Translations under genes and position numbers: made by a program
Part shown: positions 1-7,092 of the stretch, piece after piece
Numbering within the stretch: the stretch's first letter is position 1
Layout of the letters: each line of letters begins with the position of its first letter
Origin: a virus
Length of the DNA stretch: 37,299 nt
IMG/VR virus record: IMGVR_UViG_3300001041_000038
Location: 1 to 37,299 of that record
Direction: 5' to 3' (one strand)
Notes under the pieces: model-generated
Database searches by the model: none
Told to the model about the DNA's origin: nothing
What the model saw: the letters and a program-made list of their open reading frames with translations, nothing else

Positions 1-606
1 GTTTTGTATTTTGAGTGCGTCTTTCGTCTTTCCCTCGTAGTCGACATTGTAAGGAGGGTCACTCAGGTACATATCCGCCTTGCGCCCGTTCATCAGCTTC
101 TCGATATCTTCCAGCTTCGTGCTGTCTCCGCAGAGAACCCGATGATTACCGAGAACATACAGATCTCCCTCCTTGCTGCGCACAACTTTCGGCTCCTCGG
201 GTACTTGGCCGTCCTTCTCCGAGTTTTCAATGATCAGGTCGCTTGAGAACCCTGTCAGGTCCACCATGGGCGCCGATAAATCCTTCAGTTCCTCAATCAC
301 GAGTTTCATGTCCCAGTCGCTCTCGTTGAGCTTGTTATCCGCCAGCCGGTACGCCTTCGCCTGTTCCTCGGATATATCCACCGTTACCGTAGGGACATGG
401 TCCATTTTAAGTACCTCTGTTGCCGCCAAATAGCGCCCGTGGCCGACGATTATCACTCCGTTGGCATCTACTACTATCGGCTGGTTAAATCCGAACTCCT
501 GAATGCTTCTCGCTATTTGCTCTATCTGACTCTTCGGATGCTTTTTTGCGTTCTTCTCGTATGGCTTCACTTCCGATACTTGACGCATTTCGATTTTTGT
601 TTCCAT
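1..606 (-). CDS. ParB-like domain / DNA methylase fusion (partial)
   Basis: The reading frame starts with ATG at 606 and runs off the left edge after 202 codons. Residues about 5-100 look like a ParB/Srx-type domain: a KPYEKNAKKHPKSQI opening, then VGHGRYLAA and YRLADNKLNES. The part still in the window ends with LCGDS and SDPPYNVDYEGK, the DPPY catalytic motif of N6-adenine or N4-cytosine DNA methyltransferases. This ParB-plus-methylase layout is common in phages and usually means a modification enzyme that protects phage DNA or marks host DNA. The SAM-binding half lies outside the window. No good Shine-Dalgarno precedes the start. Confidence 0.9.
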   Translation of the reverse strand, partial: METKIEMRQVSEVKPYEKNAKKHPKSQIEQIARSIQEFGFNQPIVVDANGVIIVGHGRYLAATEVLKMDHVPTVTVDISEEQAKAYRLADNKLNESDWDMKLVIEELKDLSAPMVDLTGFSSDLIIENSEKDGQVPEEPKVVRSKEGDLYVLGNHRVLCGDSTKLEDIEKLMNGRKADMYLSDPPYNVDYEGKTKDALKIQN

Positions 607-656
607 ATGGTTTGTTTACATCTTCCCGTTAATATAAACGGAATGGGCGATTTTGT

Positions 657-1181
657 TTACTTTATTACATACCAAACTCTCTGGTCCTTGTTTGCCTCGG
701 GGAGTAGCTCATCGACCGCCCTGCGCACTCCCTCCTGATGTGGCGTATAGTCATCTCCGCATAATACTTTGGTTGCCCTATCCTTCCACAGTTCTATATC
801 GAGCTTCACGTCTTCGTATTGGTGCGATCCGTCGATGTAGATTAGGTCTGCTTTCCCTACTCGCACTGGCTTCGCCGCTTCTTCGGATGTCATCCTGACA
901 ACATGCACCTTGTCCGCTATACCGAGCTCCTGCATATTGAACATAAATTGCTCGTATAGGGTCGGGAGTCTTTTTTGCACTTCCTCACTTCGGTTTATAT
1001 CCGCGGCGCCCTCGAATGTATCAATCGACACAACATTACATCCCTGCTCGACGAAGAACTTTGTCGAAAGGCCGAGGAAGCACCCAATCTCAATGACCGT
1101 TTTTACGTTATGCTCCTTGATTAGCTTTGCGAGTGTATCTTTATTCTCTTGTGGCATCCAGCCGTATAGGTCGAGTTTCAT
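657..1181 (-). CDS. Class I SAM-dependent methyltransferase (Methyltransf_24-like)
   Basis: A 174-residue protein. VIEIGCFLGLST near residue 30 is the glycine-rich SAM-binding motif I, VVSIDTFEGA follows as motif II, and LIYIDGSHQYEDVKLDIELW is the hallmark of the Methyltransf_24 group, which includes sugar and small-molecule O-methyltransferases. The gene overlaps the upstream membrane-protein gene by 4 bases (ATGA), so they are probably translated together. With the glycosyltransferase, cytidylyltransferase and LicD-like genes nearby, I infer a role in decorating a glycan; the substrate is unknown. Confidence 0.85.
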   Translation of the reverse strand: MKLDLYGWMPQENKDTLAKLIKEHNVKTVIEIGCFLGLSTKFFVEQGCNVVSIDTFEGAADINRSEEVQKRLPTLYEQFMFNMQELGIADKVHVVRMTSEEAAKPVRVGKADLIYIDGSHQYEDVKLDIELWKDRATKVLCGDDYTPHQEGVRRAVDELLPEANKDQRVWYVIK

Positions 1182-1363
1182 TGTTTTTGTTCTATGTTGA
1201 ATGTTATATGAAATTGATCTGCAAGCATCCAGTCAAGAATGACAAGTAGTACAAGCATGACGATATAAATTACCACCGCAGGCAATAAACACAGCACGAG
1301 TATGATTTTACGGAGCATTGACAATTTCCGCTTTTTATTCTTTTGTCCTTTTTTTATTTCCAT
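1178..1363 (-). CDS. Small membrane protein
   Basis: 61 residues: a lysine-rich N-terminus (KKGQKNKKRK) and a long hydrophobic stretch (about residues 19-48) that could span the membrane once or twice. The 4-base overlap with the methyltransferase gene supports it being real. The second Met (residue 16) is an alternative start. No family recognised; it could anchor a partner at the membrane. The start lies immediately after a tRNA-like 3' end. Confidence 0.6.
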   Translation of the reverse strand: MEIKKGQKNKKRKLSMLRKIILVLCLLPAVVIYIVMLVLLVILDWMLADQFHITFNIEQKQ

Positions 1364-1921
1364 AGTGGAGGAGAAGGGATTTGCACCCTCGTCCGATCAA
1401 TATCACATTCGTACATCTACGTCGCCTATCCGGTTGCGAACCGGCAACATCCTCGAACATCTCCACCAGCCCTCTCGGGCATGCTTTCTTTATTACTCCA
1501 AGGTCAGACCGCGAAAGCGAACTGTCTGTTTGAAGTGAGCGACAAATAGTCGCTCAAGGTAACACCTGTTTTTGCAGTTGTTGGTTAGCCGTGGTTAAGG
1601 AGTCAGCGGCCATACTCCGCGATGCATACGAATGTTTTAAAGAACGTCTAATCTATTACTCCCCCGAATGATGCAACACAGCTTCCGGCTTATTGCACCG
1701 AGAACCCTTCCGGGCTCAGTAGGCTGAATGATGAGGGAGGATTTCCACCCCGGGACCAATCGGGAGCGACCCGAACGTCATTTATGGACCCACGCGTTTG
1801 ATGTAATCTCCCTGCGCAGTTCGCCCCTGCTTGTTAGGCACGCCGCCTTTGACCTCTGTATATCCGTCGATATACTGCCGTCTCGTGCGTTCATTCATCC
1901 TACCGAGCCCACAAGCTCGGT
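1364..1921 (-). ncRNA. Candidate large structured non-coding RNA
   Basis: No convincing gene lies in these ~558 bases, but the minus strand is dense in perfect hairpins: 1903-1920 (6 bp), 1858-1875 (7 bp), 1700-1717 (stem capped by a GGAA GNRA loop), 1537-1555 (7 bp GAGCGAC/GTCGCTC), 1505-1528, 1469-1480 (GCCC-GAGA-GGGC, GNRA) and 1430-1444 (6 bp). GNRA loops appear as such only on the minus strand, which sets the orientation. The size and the nearby tRNA-like genes recall ornate phage RNAs such as ROOL or GOLLD, but I cannot match it to a family. It could also be several small RNAs. Confidence 0.5.
1366..1467 (-). tRNA. tRNA-like element with very long variable region (doubtful)
   Basis: Minus strand: 5' GGTGGAG pairs with 3' CTCCTCC (6 of 7), a T-arm GAGGG-TGCAAAT-CCCTT precedes the 3' acceptor strand, and CCGG-TTCGCAA-CCGG could be an anticodon arm (anticodon CGC). 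Against a normal tRNA: the T-loop has G where U55 is expected, no good D-stem forms, the 38-base variable region is too long even for class II, and no CCA is encoded. It may be the 3' domain of the larger structured RNA or a degenerate tRNA. Confidence 0.3.
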
Positions 1922-2107
1922 TTACTTTCTGTTTTTCCTGCCTTCCTTATGGAACCATGACTTGTCCGTCTTCAGGTCGCTTGTGAGGTGATATTGATGG
2001 CACCACTCACATACATAGCAACGCATCCGCTTCCCGTGTTTCTCGATTGCTCGCTGAGAATGATGCGCAGCTTCCTTTGACCTGTACGCCACTTTTTTGC
2101 AGGCCAT
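1922..2107 (-). CDS. Small zinc-ribbon-like protein
   Basis: 61 residues, strongly basic, with a compact metal-binding pattern CYVCEWCHQYHLT at residues 30-42 (three Cys plus two His in range). Such small phage proteins usually bind nucleic acid. It starts 3 bases after the stop of the 151-residue gene, so it belongs to the same transcript. It is followed at once by the hairpin at 1903-1920. Function unknown. Confidence 0.65.
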   Translation of the reverse strand: MACKKVAYRSKEAAHHSQRAIEKHGKRMRCYVCEWCHQYHLTSDLKTDKSWFHKEGRKNRK

Positions 2108-2110
2108 AGA

Positions 2111-2566
2111 TCATTCTGATACTGGGCGCTCTTCGTCTTCGCTTATCTCATCGATAGGTGCGCCACAGTCCATAGTTGTTATCTCATTTAGTAACAATGA
2201 AAACAATGATTCCGTAAGCCTGAGATAATCGCTGAGCGTCAACTGCGTATAATCAACGCCAATCTCGGAAATGCAGAACTTCTTCAGCTCGAGCGATGCA
2301 ACTTCCTGTGCCTGATATGCCTCGAACACCTCCGGGTATTCCTTCTGAAGTATCTTTCCTGACTCGCACGCTGGGCCGAGATGGAATACTTCCAGCCACA
2401 TAGTTTTCTCTGCTATCTCGATCTCCTTCCCTTCGCGATCGATCTTGTGCGTCTTATCTTTGAATCGATCCTGCGCGGTGCGCAATAATTCAGATGCGTT
2501 CTCTTTCGCGGTATTTACCGCTTCGGTAAGCTCGTGGAGCTTGTTAAGGTTTTCTCGTGTAATCAT
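2111..2566 (-). CDS. Hypothetical protein, helical and acidic
   Basis: 151 residues, mostly charged and helical, with an acidic tail (ISEDEERPVSE). No family recognised. A TATAAT -10 box lies exactly six bases before the ATG, so the transcript probably begins at or next to the start codon. It opens a short unit running into the zinc-ribbon gene and the structured RNA. Confidence 0.65.
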   Translation of the reverse strand: MITRENLNKLHELTEAVNTAKENASELLRTAQDRFKDKTHKIDREGKEIEIAEKTMWLEVFHLGPACESGKILQKEYPEVFEAYQAQEVASLELKKFCISEIGVDYTQLTLSDYLRLTESLFSLLLNEITTMDCGAPIDEISEDEERPVSE

Positions 2567-2578
2567 GTGTGTATTATA
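2567..2578 (-). promoter_or_regulatory. Leaderless-type promoter (TATAAT-N6-ATG)
   Basis: TATAAT at 2573-2578 (minus strand) followed by ACACAC and the ATG at 2566. No clear -35 at 17 bases. The spacing is identical to that before the genes starting at 7048, 13008 and 26804. Confidence 0.55.
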
Positions 2579-2586
2579 AACTATTT

Positions 2587-4212
2587 TTACAATTCTTTAT
2601 ACCTCTTTAATGATCCGTCCCCAGTCAGCTCGACCACCTGACCATTCTGATATTTCACTCGTTTCGCTCCGTGCTTCTTCAGCATGAAAATCTGAAACTC
2701 ATCACGCTGCCTCATCTGTTTATAGTCCGCGTCGCGCTCCGCCGGCGGATGATCAACAATGACCTCGGGGATATACAGCACATAGAACGGCACGTCCTTC
2801 ATCCGTATATAGAAATCAAGATGCTCGCTCACTTTTAAATCTTGGTCCCATCGAATATATGCAAACATATCCTTTCGCATCAGCGCGAAGTTCAGCACAC
2901 ATCCAGTCCGCTTGTACCGCATACCGTCGTGCATTCGGTAATTATCTCCGTCACTTGTATGCTCAATAGTATCGCCAATCTTCTTCGGAATGAACTCGAA
3001 ATTGATCTTATGTCCGAGCTGTTCAACACATCCTCCGACAACTCCTGCCTTCGGGTGTGCCTCCATCAGGCTGACCATCTTCCCGATGTCGGTCTTTTCC
3101 GTAAATGCAAAGTCGTCATCGAGGATCAGCTTGTACTTGTTCGGCGTTGTTGCGACAAGATGGTTCCGCGCATAGGAAATACCACAATCGTATGGCAATG
3201 ACTCTGCCGATATTCTTTTAATCAGCCCTGCATCGTAGGCGCGCGAACGCAGTCCTTTATAAAACTCACGGTCAAACTTCTCATTCTGATCGGCGATATA
3301 TATATTCGCCATCGGGTAATGTTCCGCAATCGACAAAACGAGCTTCTCAACTGCCTTCGGCCGTTTGAATGTCGTGATACAGAAATCGACGAACTTCGTA
3401 TCGTTCCTTTTTGAGTGGACGATATGCCCCGGTTTAAAATCCTTCATGCCGTTCATCGTTATGGTATAATCGACACCGAACTTTTCAAAGAACCGATCCT
3501 TATCGCTCCGTCTGCTGCGGAATGCCTTATATTCGAGATCCTCCTGTGGGTCCACATTCGCCGGCTTGTGTACTACTACCGCATCGGGAGTGAAAGCGAC
3601 CTTATATCCTGCCTCTTTGAAATCTATGAACCACGAGAGGTGCTCGTATGCAACTTTAATCTCCTCGTCCCACGGCACCGCCTTTACCTTCTCGGTCCGC
3701 GCAACAAAGAAGTTAAACGTCAGGTCTGCTGGGCAGTAACGGATATCACGCAGAACATCCGTCATATAGATATTTGAGTCATCCACGGCAAGCGGCGTAA
3801 GCTTGATTGACTTTTCGCTTCGATCGATATGTCCCTGATAGTTTCGCAGGACGCCGTCCTGTATAACTCGGCCGCCGATTAGATCAAACGTATCGCAATA
3901 CTTCAGAAATTTGACCATCTTCTCAATCTGAGCGCCATCTGTATAGAAAAAGTCATCATCCCCAACGAGTACATACTCCGTGTCCACCTGCTTGACGAGC
4001 TCGTTTCGGCCGACGCATACACCGCTATCATAGGGGAGCTGGATATATTCCGCATCGTGGTTGTCGCAGTAGTCCTGCATATCCTCGCTGAACTCGCCAT
4101 TCTCCCCGACGAGGATGTTTATGTCGGGATAGAGTGTTCGCAATGATTTGATACAGGCTTTCGTATATCCGGGTCTGAGGAAACTAATGATGATGGCTGT
4201 TACGTTTCTCAT
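2587..4212 (-). CDS. Tandem GT-A (GT2-type) glycosyltransferase
   Basis: 541 residues made of two related glycosyltransferase domains. Domain 1 (about 1-260) opens with VTAIIISFLRPGYTKACIKSL and carries the metal-binding VGDDDFFYTD (Asp85-87). Domain 2 (about 272-541) repeats the pattern with FCITTFKRPKAVEKLVLSI and ILDDDFAFTE (Asp365-367). Both also share the YDxG(V/I)xxxRN motif. Such enzymes move sugars from nucleotide-sugars onto proteins, glycans or DNA bases. Two domains in one chain could add two sugars in turn. The target is not visible; virion or host envelope decoration fits the neighbouring LicD and cytidylyltransferase genes. Confidence 0.88.
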   Translation of the reverse strand: MRNVTAIIISFLRPGYTKACIKSLRTLYPDINILVGENGEFSEDMQDYCDNHDAEYIQLPYDSGVCVGRNELVKQVDTEYVLVGDDDFFYTDGAQIEKMVKFLKYCDTFDLIGGRVIQDGVLRNYQGHIDRSEKSIKLTPLAVDDSNIYMTDVLRDIRYCPADLTFNFFVARTEKVKAVPWDEEIKVAYEHLSWFIDFKEAGYKVAFTPDAVVVHKPANVDPQEDLEYKAFRSRRSDKDRFFEKFGVDYTITMNGMKDFKPGHIVHSKRNDTKFVDFCITTFKRPKAVEKLVLSIAEHYPMANIYIADQNEKFDREFYKGLRSRAYDAGLIKRISAESLPYDCGISYARNHLVATTPNKYKLILDDDFAFTEKTDIGKMVSLMEAHPKAGVVGGCVEQLGHKINFEFIPKKIGDTIEHTSDGDNYRMHDGMRYKRTGCVLNFALMRKDMFAYIRWDQDLKVSEHLDFYIRMKDVPFYVLYIPEVIVDHPPAERDADYKQMRQRDEFQIFMLKKHGAKRVKYQNGQVVELTGDGSLKRYKEL

Positions 4213-4224
4213 TTTTGATGGTTT

Positions 4225-4398
4225 TTATTTTTTAGGGAAAACATGATATATCGACTTCTCTTTCTTAAGGATCTTGTCGCCTTTGATTGGGAGCTTGTCG
4301 CGCTCCACTCTTTCAAATTGTGCCTTCTCCGCTTCAGTGAACTTCTCCCACGGCTTGCCGTACATCCGCTCGTAATACTTCTGCGCTTCTTTTGTCAT
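4225..4398 (-). CDS. Small hypothetical protein
   Basis: 57 residues beginning MTKEAQKYYERMYGKPWEK and ending HVFPKK. Very polar and Lys/Glu-rich, probably helical. Its ATG overlaps the stop of the preceding gene (ATGA), which supports translation. No family recognised. Confidence 0.6.
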   Translation of the reverse strand: MTKEAQKYYERMYGKPWEKFTEAEKAQFERVERDKLPIKGDKILKKEKSIYHVFPKK

Positions 4399-4655
4399 CG
4401 ATATTTTCCGCCATGAGTTAATACATGGGGAACAACGACCATGAGTTCACTATCCTTCTGCCCGGGTCGTAACAATCGAATCGACCCTTGATTTTTGAAA
4501 TTGCCTTTGATACTGATGCGCATATTATTCCTGCAATTTGTCAGGCGCAACACTCCACCTTTTCTGATGGTCACGAATAGCGTTTTTAGATCCTCGCTTT
4601 TCGTATCGACCGTCTTTTCTTTATTTTTTCTGACGTATATAAATAATTTTTTCAT
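4395..4655 (-). CDS. Hypothetical beta-rich protein
   Basis: 86 residues from the ATG at 4655 (MKKLFIYVRKNKEK). The middle, LFVTIRKGGVLRLTNC followed by RISIKG and SIRLLRPG, alternates like a small beta-barrel and faintly recalls CsrA, but key CsrA residues are not clearly present, so I leave it unnamed. A longer frame starts at a GTG (4724), but that stretch is better explained as a tRNA-like element. No Shine-Dalgarno precedes 4655. Confidence 0.55.
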   Translation of the reverse strand: MKKLFIYVRKNKEKTVDTKSEDLKTLFVTIRKGGVLRLTNCRNNMRISIKGNFKNQGSIRLLRPGQKDSELMVVVPHVLTHGGKYR

Positions 4656-4657
4656 GT

Positions 4658-4728
4658 TGCGGTGGCTGGTAACGCTCCTGCTTCTCCAACTTATGAGGCT
4701 GGCGACTTTACTTTTAGTCCACACCGCT
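4658..4728 (-). tRNA. tRNA-Met(CAT)-like element, divergent
   Basis: On the minus strand a cloverleaf can be drawn: acceptor AGCGGTG/CACCGCA (6 pairs), D-stem GAC/GTC, a perfect 5-bp anticodon stem CCAGC/GTTGG with loop CTCATAA (anticodon CAT), variable loop AGAA, T-stem GCAGG/CCAGC (4 of 5). The D-loop lacks the GG pair and the T-loop (AGCGTTA) lacks TTC, so it may be a decayed or highly divergent tRNA. It abuts the ATG at 4655. Confidence 0.4.
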
Positions 4729-4747
4729 ATATTCCATCCTCTTGCGT

Positions 4748-4761
4748 GCTCGGCGCCGAGC
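4748..4761. repeat. Perfect 14-bp palindrome within a larger hairpin
   Basis: GCTCGGCGCCGAGC is fully palindromic and sits inside an outer CCATCC/GGATGG pairing (about 4733-4767). It lies between the two tRNA-like genes and may be a processing hairpin or a protein-binding site. Confidence 0.5.
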
Positions 4762-4792
4762 AGGATGGAGAACTGCTCTCTTATGCAGTCCG

Positions 4793-4890
4793 TATAGGGG
4801 GCAAGACTTGAACTTGCAAAATAGTGTACTGGTCGCGCTTTCCACTATTACGCTTTACCCGCGCGCGTCTGCCAATTTCGCCACCCCTAT
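4793..4890 (-). tRNA. Class II tRNA (Leu- or Tyr-like), atypical
   Basis: 98 bases on the minus strand. The acceptor stem is perfect (ATAGGGG/CCCCTAT), the D-arm is Leu-like (GCG-AAATTGGCAGA-CGC), and the T-arm is perfect (GCAAG-TTCAAGT-CTTGC). The anticodon arm is ambiguous: GGGTAAA on a short GCGC/GCGT stem would give GTA (Tyr), while a one-base shift gives TAA (Leu). Position 33 is G rather than U in either reading. The variable arm is very long, with a 7-bp AATAGTG/CACTATT pairing. No CCA is encoded. Confidence 0.65.
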
Positions 4891-4912
4891 GCGCACCGCA
4901 CAAGGCGATGCA

Positions 4913-5065
4913 TTATGCTGTTTTCTTTCCGGCCATGTAGTACCCGATGACCGAGAATAGTCCGAACAACATCCCGAGCACGAATGCTCGACCCTTCTTG
5001 CGTCCGTTCTTTTCCGCGATCTTCATGCACCAAAATCCAAACAGTAAAATGATGATTAGAATCAT
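4913..5065 (-). CDS. Small membrane protein (50 aa)
   Basis: 50 residues, starting MILIIILLFGFWCMKIA, then a basic loop (EKNGRKKGR) and a second hydrophobic segment (FVLGMLFGLFSVIGYYMAG): a two-helix hairpin. Its ATG overlaps the TGA of the upstream 66-residue gene. No family known; it may be a membrane accessory of the operon. Confidence 0.65.
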   Translation of the reverse strand: MILIIILLFGFWCMKIAEKNGRKKGRAFVLGMLFGLFSVIGYYMAGKKTA

Positions 5066-5262
5066 TGCTTTGCGATTTCCCGATCTACCTCATCGACCGC
5101 GGCCGTGAGACATTCTCGAAAATCTTTTAAATCCGTTTTGATATCAGTCCTCAATTGAAAGTTCAGTGCCACGTTCCCTTTCTTGAAACCGAAGTTTCTA
5201 CTGGTCGTATGATCCGCTTGTACGAAATCGACCTTCTTTCTTGTCTGCGTTTTTTTACTCAT
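5062..5262 (-). CDS. Hypothetical protein
   Basis: 66 residues (MSKKTQTRKKVDFVQADHTT...). It has a basic N-terminus and a helical acidic C-terminal half (DLKDFRECLTAAVDEVDREIAKQ). It overlaps by 4 bases both the upstream nucleotidyltransferase fusion and the downstream membrane-protein gene, so it is very probably translated. Function unknown. Confidence 0.6.
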   Translation of the reverse strand: MSKKTQTRKKVDFVQADHTTSRNFGFKKGNVALNFQLRTDIKTDLKDFRECLTAAVDEVDREIAKQ

Positions 5263-6296
5263 AATGCTGCTTTTTCTTTTCTGATCTGCGTCGTGCTGAC
5301 GCCCTCCGTGTACGGTACGACCTTTATTTCAATGCCTAATTCTTCCACTTTATCACGGCCCGGAAATTGTAACCAATCGTCACCGCGAATATACACTATG
5401 CCATGCTTGCTATATTTTTTACATACAAGCATGATCTCTTCCTTTGGATTTTTATTCTCTGTAATAAATACTTCATTTACTAATCCTGTTAGGATAAGGT
5501 TTTCTGCTCTATGCTCGTATGATTGAATTGATACATGCCCTTTGTTTTCAAAAACAGAGTGATCATCATGCAATATAACAATGACATAGTCAGCTATCTT
5601 ATTCATCTCATAAAGTAGGTTGTAATGCCCTTTATGAAATATATCAAACACCCCACACGTAATCGCTATATTTATTTTAGAGTCCCTTTTTTTTGCATTA
5701 CACGATATACATAGAGGTCTTATGTTTCCAATCGAATTATTACCACCTTTTGATATTGGAACGATATGATCTTTAGTAAGAAGACAGAACCCCGTGTGTG
5801 TGCTCTCCCATTTTGATTTTAACTCATCCTCAGAAATCGAACATACTGCACATTTGAATCCATGTTTTTTCTTTAAAGATTCCCATTGTCTTATAGAGTG
5901 TGAACCCTCTACCCCTTTTAAGCGAAGTATTCTTTCTCTATTTTTTAATAGAATTAAATCTTTATTTCTCTTTCTCCAATCAGACCCAATCTCTTTATAC
6001 AATATCGGTTTTTTCTTCTTTGATACTGCCGACGCTTTGTTTTGTTCTTCTCGGTATACAGTATCTGTTGACCTTCTTTTTGCATGCCATTCCTGTTGAT
6101 ATTTCCTTGCTTTTTCTGTTTTATAATATCCTAACGCTACTAACCTTTTTGATTTTCCCTTATTTGTATCTTTGTGTCTAATATATGCGCATCCAGTCTT
6201 ATTATCCCTATCTCCGCAATAAATATGTCTAGGATTTTTTGCAACAAATACGCATTTACAATCTTTACATTTAGTTTCTTTAGGAAATCCTTTCAT
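5259..6296 (-). CDS. HNH nuclease fused to TagD-like cytidylyltransferase
   Basis: 345 residues. The N-terminus has a Cys-rich ribbon (C10, C13, C27, C36). An HNH domain follows (about 130-205): FKCAVC, KDHIVPISKGG (D176, H177) and NIRPLCISCN. From about 208 the protein is a glycerol-3-phosphate cytidylyltransferase-type enzyme: CGVFDIFHKGH (HxGH, 221-224), SYEHRAE, RGDDW (304-308) and EGVSTTQIR (331-339). This family makes CDP-activated alcohols from CTP. No Met lies at the junction, so it is a true in-frame fusion. The gene is visibly AT-rich compared with its neighbours, suggesting recent arrival, perhaps of a homing nuclease. The start ATG follows AATAAAACC. LicD-like gene lies 4 bases upstream. 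Confidence 0.87.
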   Translation of the reverse strand: MKGFPKETKCKDCKCVFVAKNPRHIYCGDRDNKTGCAYIRHKDTNKGKSKRLVALGYYKTEKARKYQQEWHAKRRSTDTVYREEQNKASAVSKKKKPILYKEIGSDWRKRNKDLILLKNRERILRLKGVEGSHSIRQWESLKKKHGFKCAVCSISEDELKSKWESTHTGFCLLTKDHIVPISKGGNNSIGNIRPLCISCNAKKRDSKINIAITCGVFDIFHKGHYNLLYEMNKIADYVIVILHDDHSVFENKGHVSIQSYEHRAENLILTGLVNEVFITENKNPKEEIMLVCKKYSKHGIVYIRGDDWLQFPGRDKVEELGIEIKVVPYTEGVSTTQIRKEKAAL

Positions 6297-6300
6297 GGTT

Positions 6301-6855
6301 TTATTTTCTTACATTTTTCGGTCCATATTGCCAATCCCATTCCTTTACTGGTGTCCTCCACTCCGGCCCATACTTCGCTATCAGCACCGCGATTGGATCT
6401 GCCGGCGCCATATATTCCCTATTCTGAAAATATATAGGCTTTCGTTTTTCAATCAGCTCCGCAGGATACTCGTAGGTTATTACATCTTCAGGCAGATTCC
6501 GTCCGCCGTTTTTAAATGCGTGGAATATGCGCTTATCACCCTCGGACCGGTAGAAAAACAGGTCTATTTTTATTCCATCCCTCGTGAGTGCGATCTCGAA
6601 ATACTTATCGAGCTCGCCGAACTGATGATGTATTATAATACCATCCTCCTCAAGTTGTTCTGCAAATTCGTCGATTGAAAGCGGATGCCATTCCTCGGCA
6701 TATACACCAAGATCAATATCGCCATCGTGCGCAATAAAGTCTCCTTCGCGTACCGCTCCGAGCAGTGTACCGTCGATCAGGAAATAATCAAAGTCTAAAC
6801 TCTCAAGCGCGCTCACGACATCGGACAGAAGTTTTGCGGCATCACTTTTGATCAT
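6301..6855 (-). CDS. LicD-family phosphotransferase
   Basis: 184 residues. Residues 26-52 hold the LicD/fukutin signature: FLIDGTLLGAVREGDFIAHD followed by GDIDLGVY. Asp residues in the GDIDLG stretch bind metal. Members transfer phospho-alcohols (phosphocholine, phospho-ribitol and others) from CDP donors to sugars. The next gene encodes a TagD-like cytidylyltransferase, which makes such donors, so the two probably work in sequence. It overlaps the upstream 68-residue gene by 14 bases. Confidence 0.85.
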   Translation of the reverse strand: MIKSDAAKLLSDVVSALESLDFDYFLIDGTLLGAVREGDFIAHDGDIDLGVYAEEWHPLSIDEFAEQLEEDGIIIHHQFGELDKYFEIALTRDGIKIDLFFYRSEGDKRIFHAFKNGGRNLPEDVITYEYPAELIEKRKPIYFQNREYMAPADPIAVLIAKYGPEWRTPVKEWDWQYGPKNVRK

Positions 6856-7048
6856 CTTTGATTGCCTTCAGTACCTTTGAATATACTGTCTTGTCTTGCA
6901 AACTTGCCACGAGCGTGTCGAGGATTGTTTGTCGCGTAACTGTTTTGCCGACCGCGTTACTCATGTCGAGTGAATGCTGTGCAAGCTCTCGTGCACGGCT
7001 CGGATCGATCGAATAATTACGACGATTTTCTTTTTTTTCTTGTTTCAT
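6842..7048 (-). CDS. Hypothetical small protein, possible RHH-like regulator
   Basis: 68 residues with a basic N-terminus (MKQEKKENRRNYSIDPSRARELAQH) and a helical remainder (TRQTILDTLVASLQDKTVYSKV). The size and pattern are like ribbon-helix-helix DNA-binding proteins, but I cannot confirm this. It is first in a unit running into LicD and the cytidylyltransferase, and its ATG lies six bases after a strong -10 box. Confidence 0.55.
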   Translation of the reverse strand: MKQEKKENRRNYSIDPSRARELAQHSLDMSNAVGKTVTRQTILDTLVASLQDKTVYSKVLKAIKDDQK

Positions 7049-7054
7049 AATACG

Positions 7055-7082
7055 ATTATACCATACCTGTAATATCGTGCAA
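7055..7082 (-). promoter_or_regulatory. Strong sigma70-type leaderless promoter
   Basis: TTGCAC (7077-7082), 16-base spacer, TATAAT (7055-7060) with extended TGg. Six bases then separate it from the ATG at 7048, so the predicted first base is the A of the start codon. The block TATAATCGTATTATGAA recurs exactly before the gene starting at 13008. Confidence 0.8.
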
Positions 7083-7092
7083 CTATTCGCAT

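Noticed and set aside
1364-1921. tmRNA, RNase P RNA or a group I intron.
   Set aside because: I could not find the tmRNA tag frame or tRNA-Ala-like ends, the RNase P GAGGAAAGTCC motif, or the group I catalytic core; left as unclassified.
4395-4655. CsrA-like translational regulator.
   Set aside because: Only a loose similarity in strand pattern; the residues that define CsrA cannot be aligned convincingly by eye.
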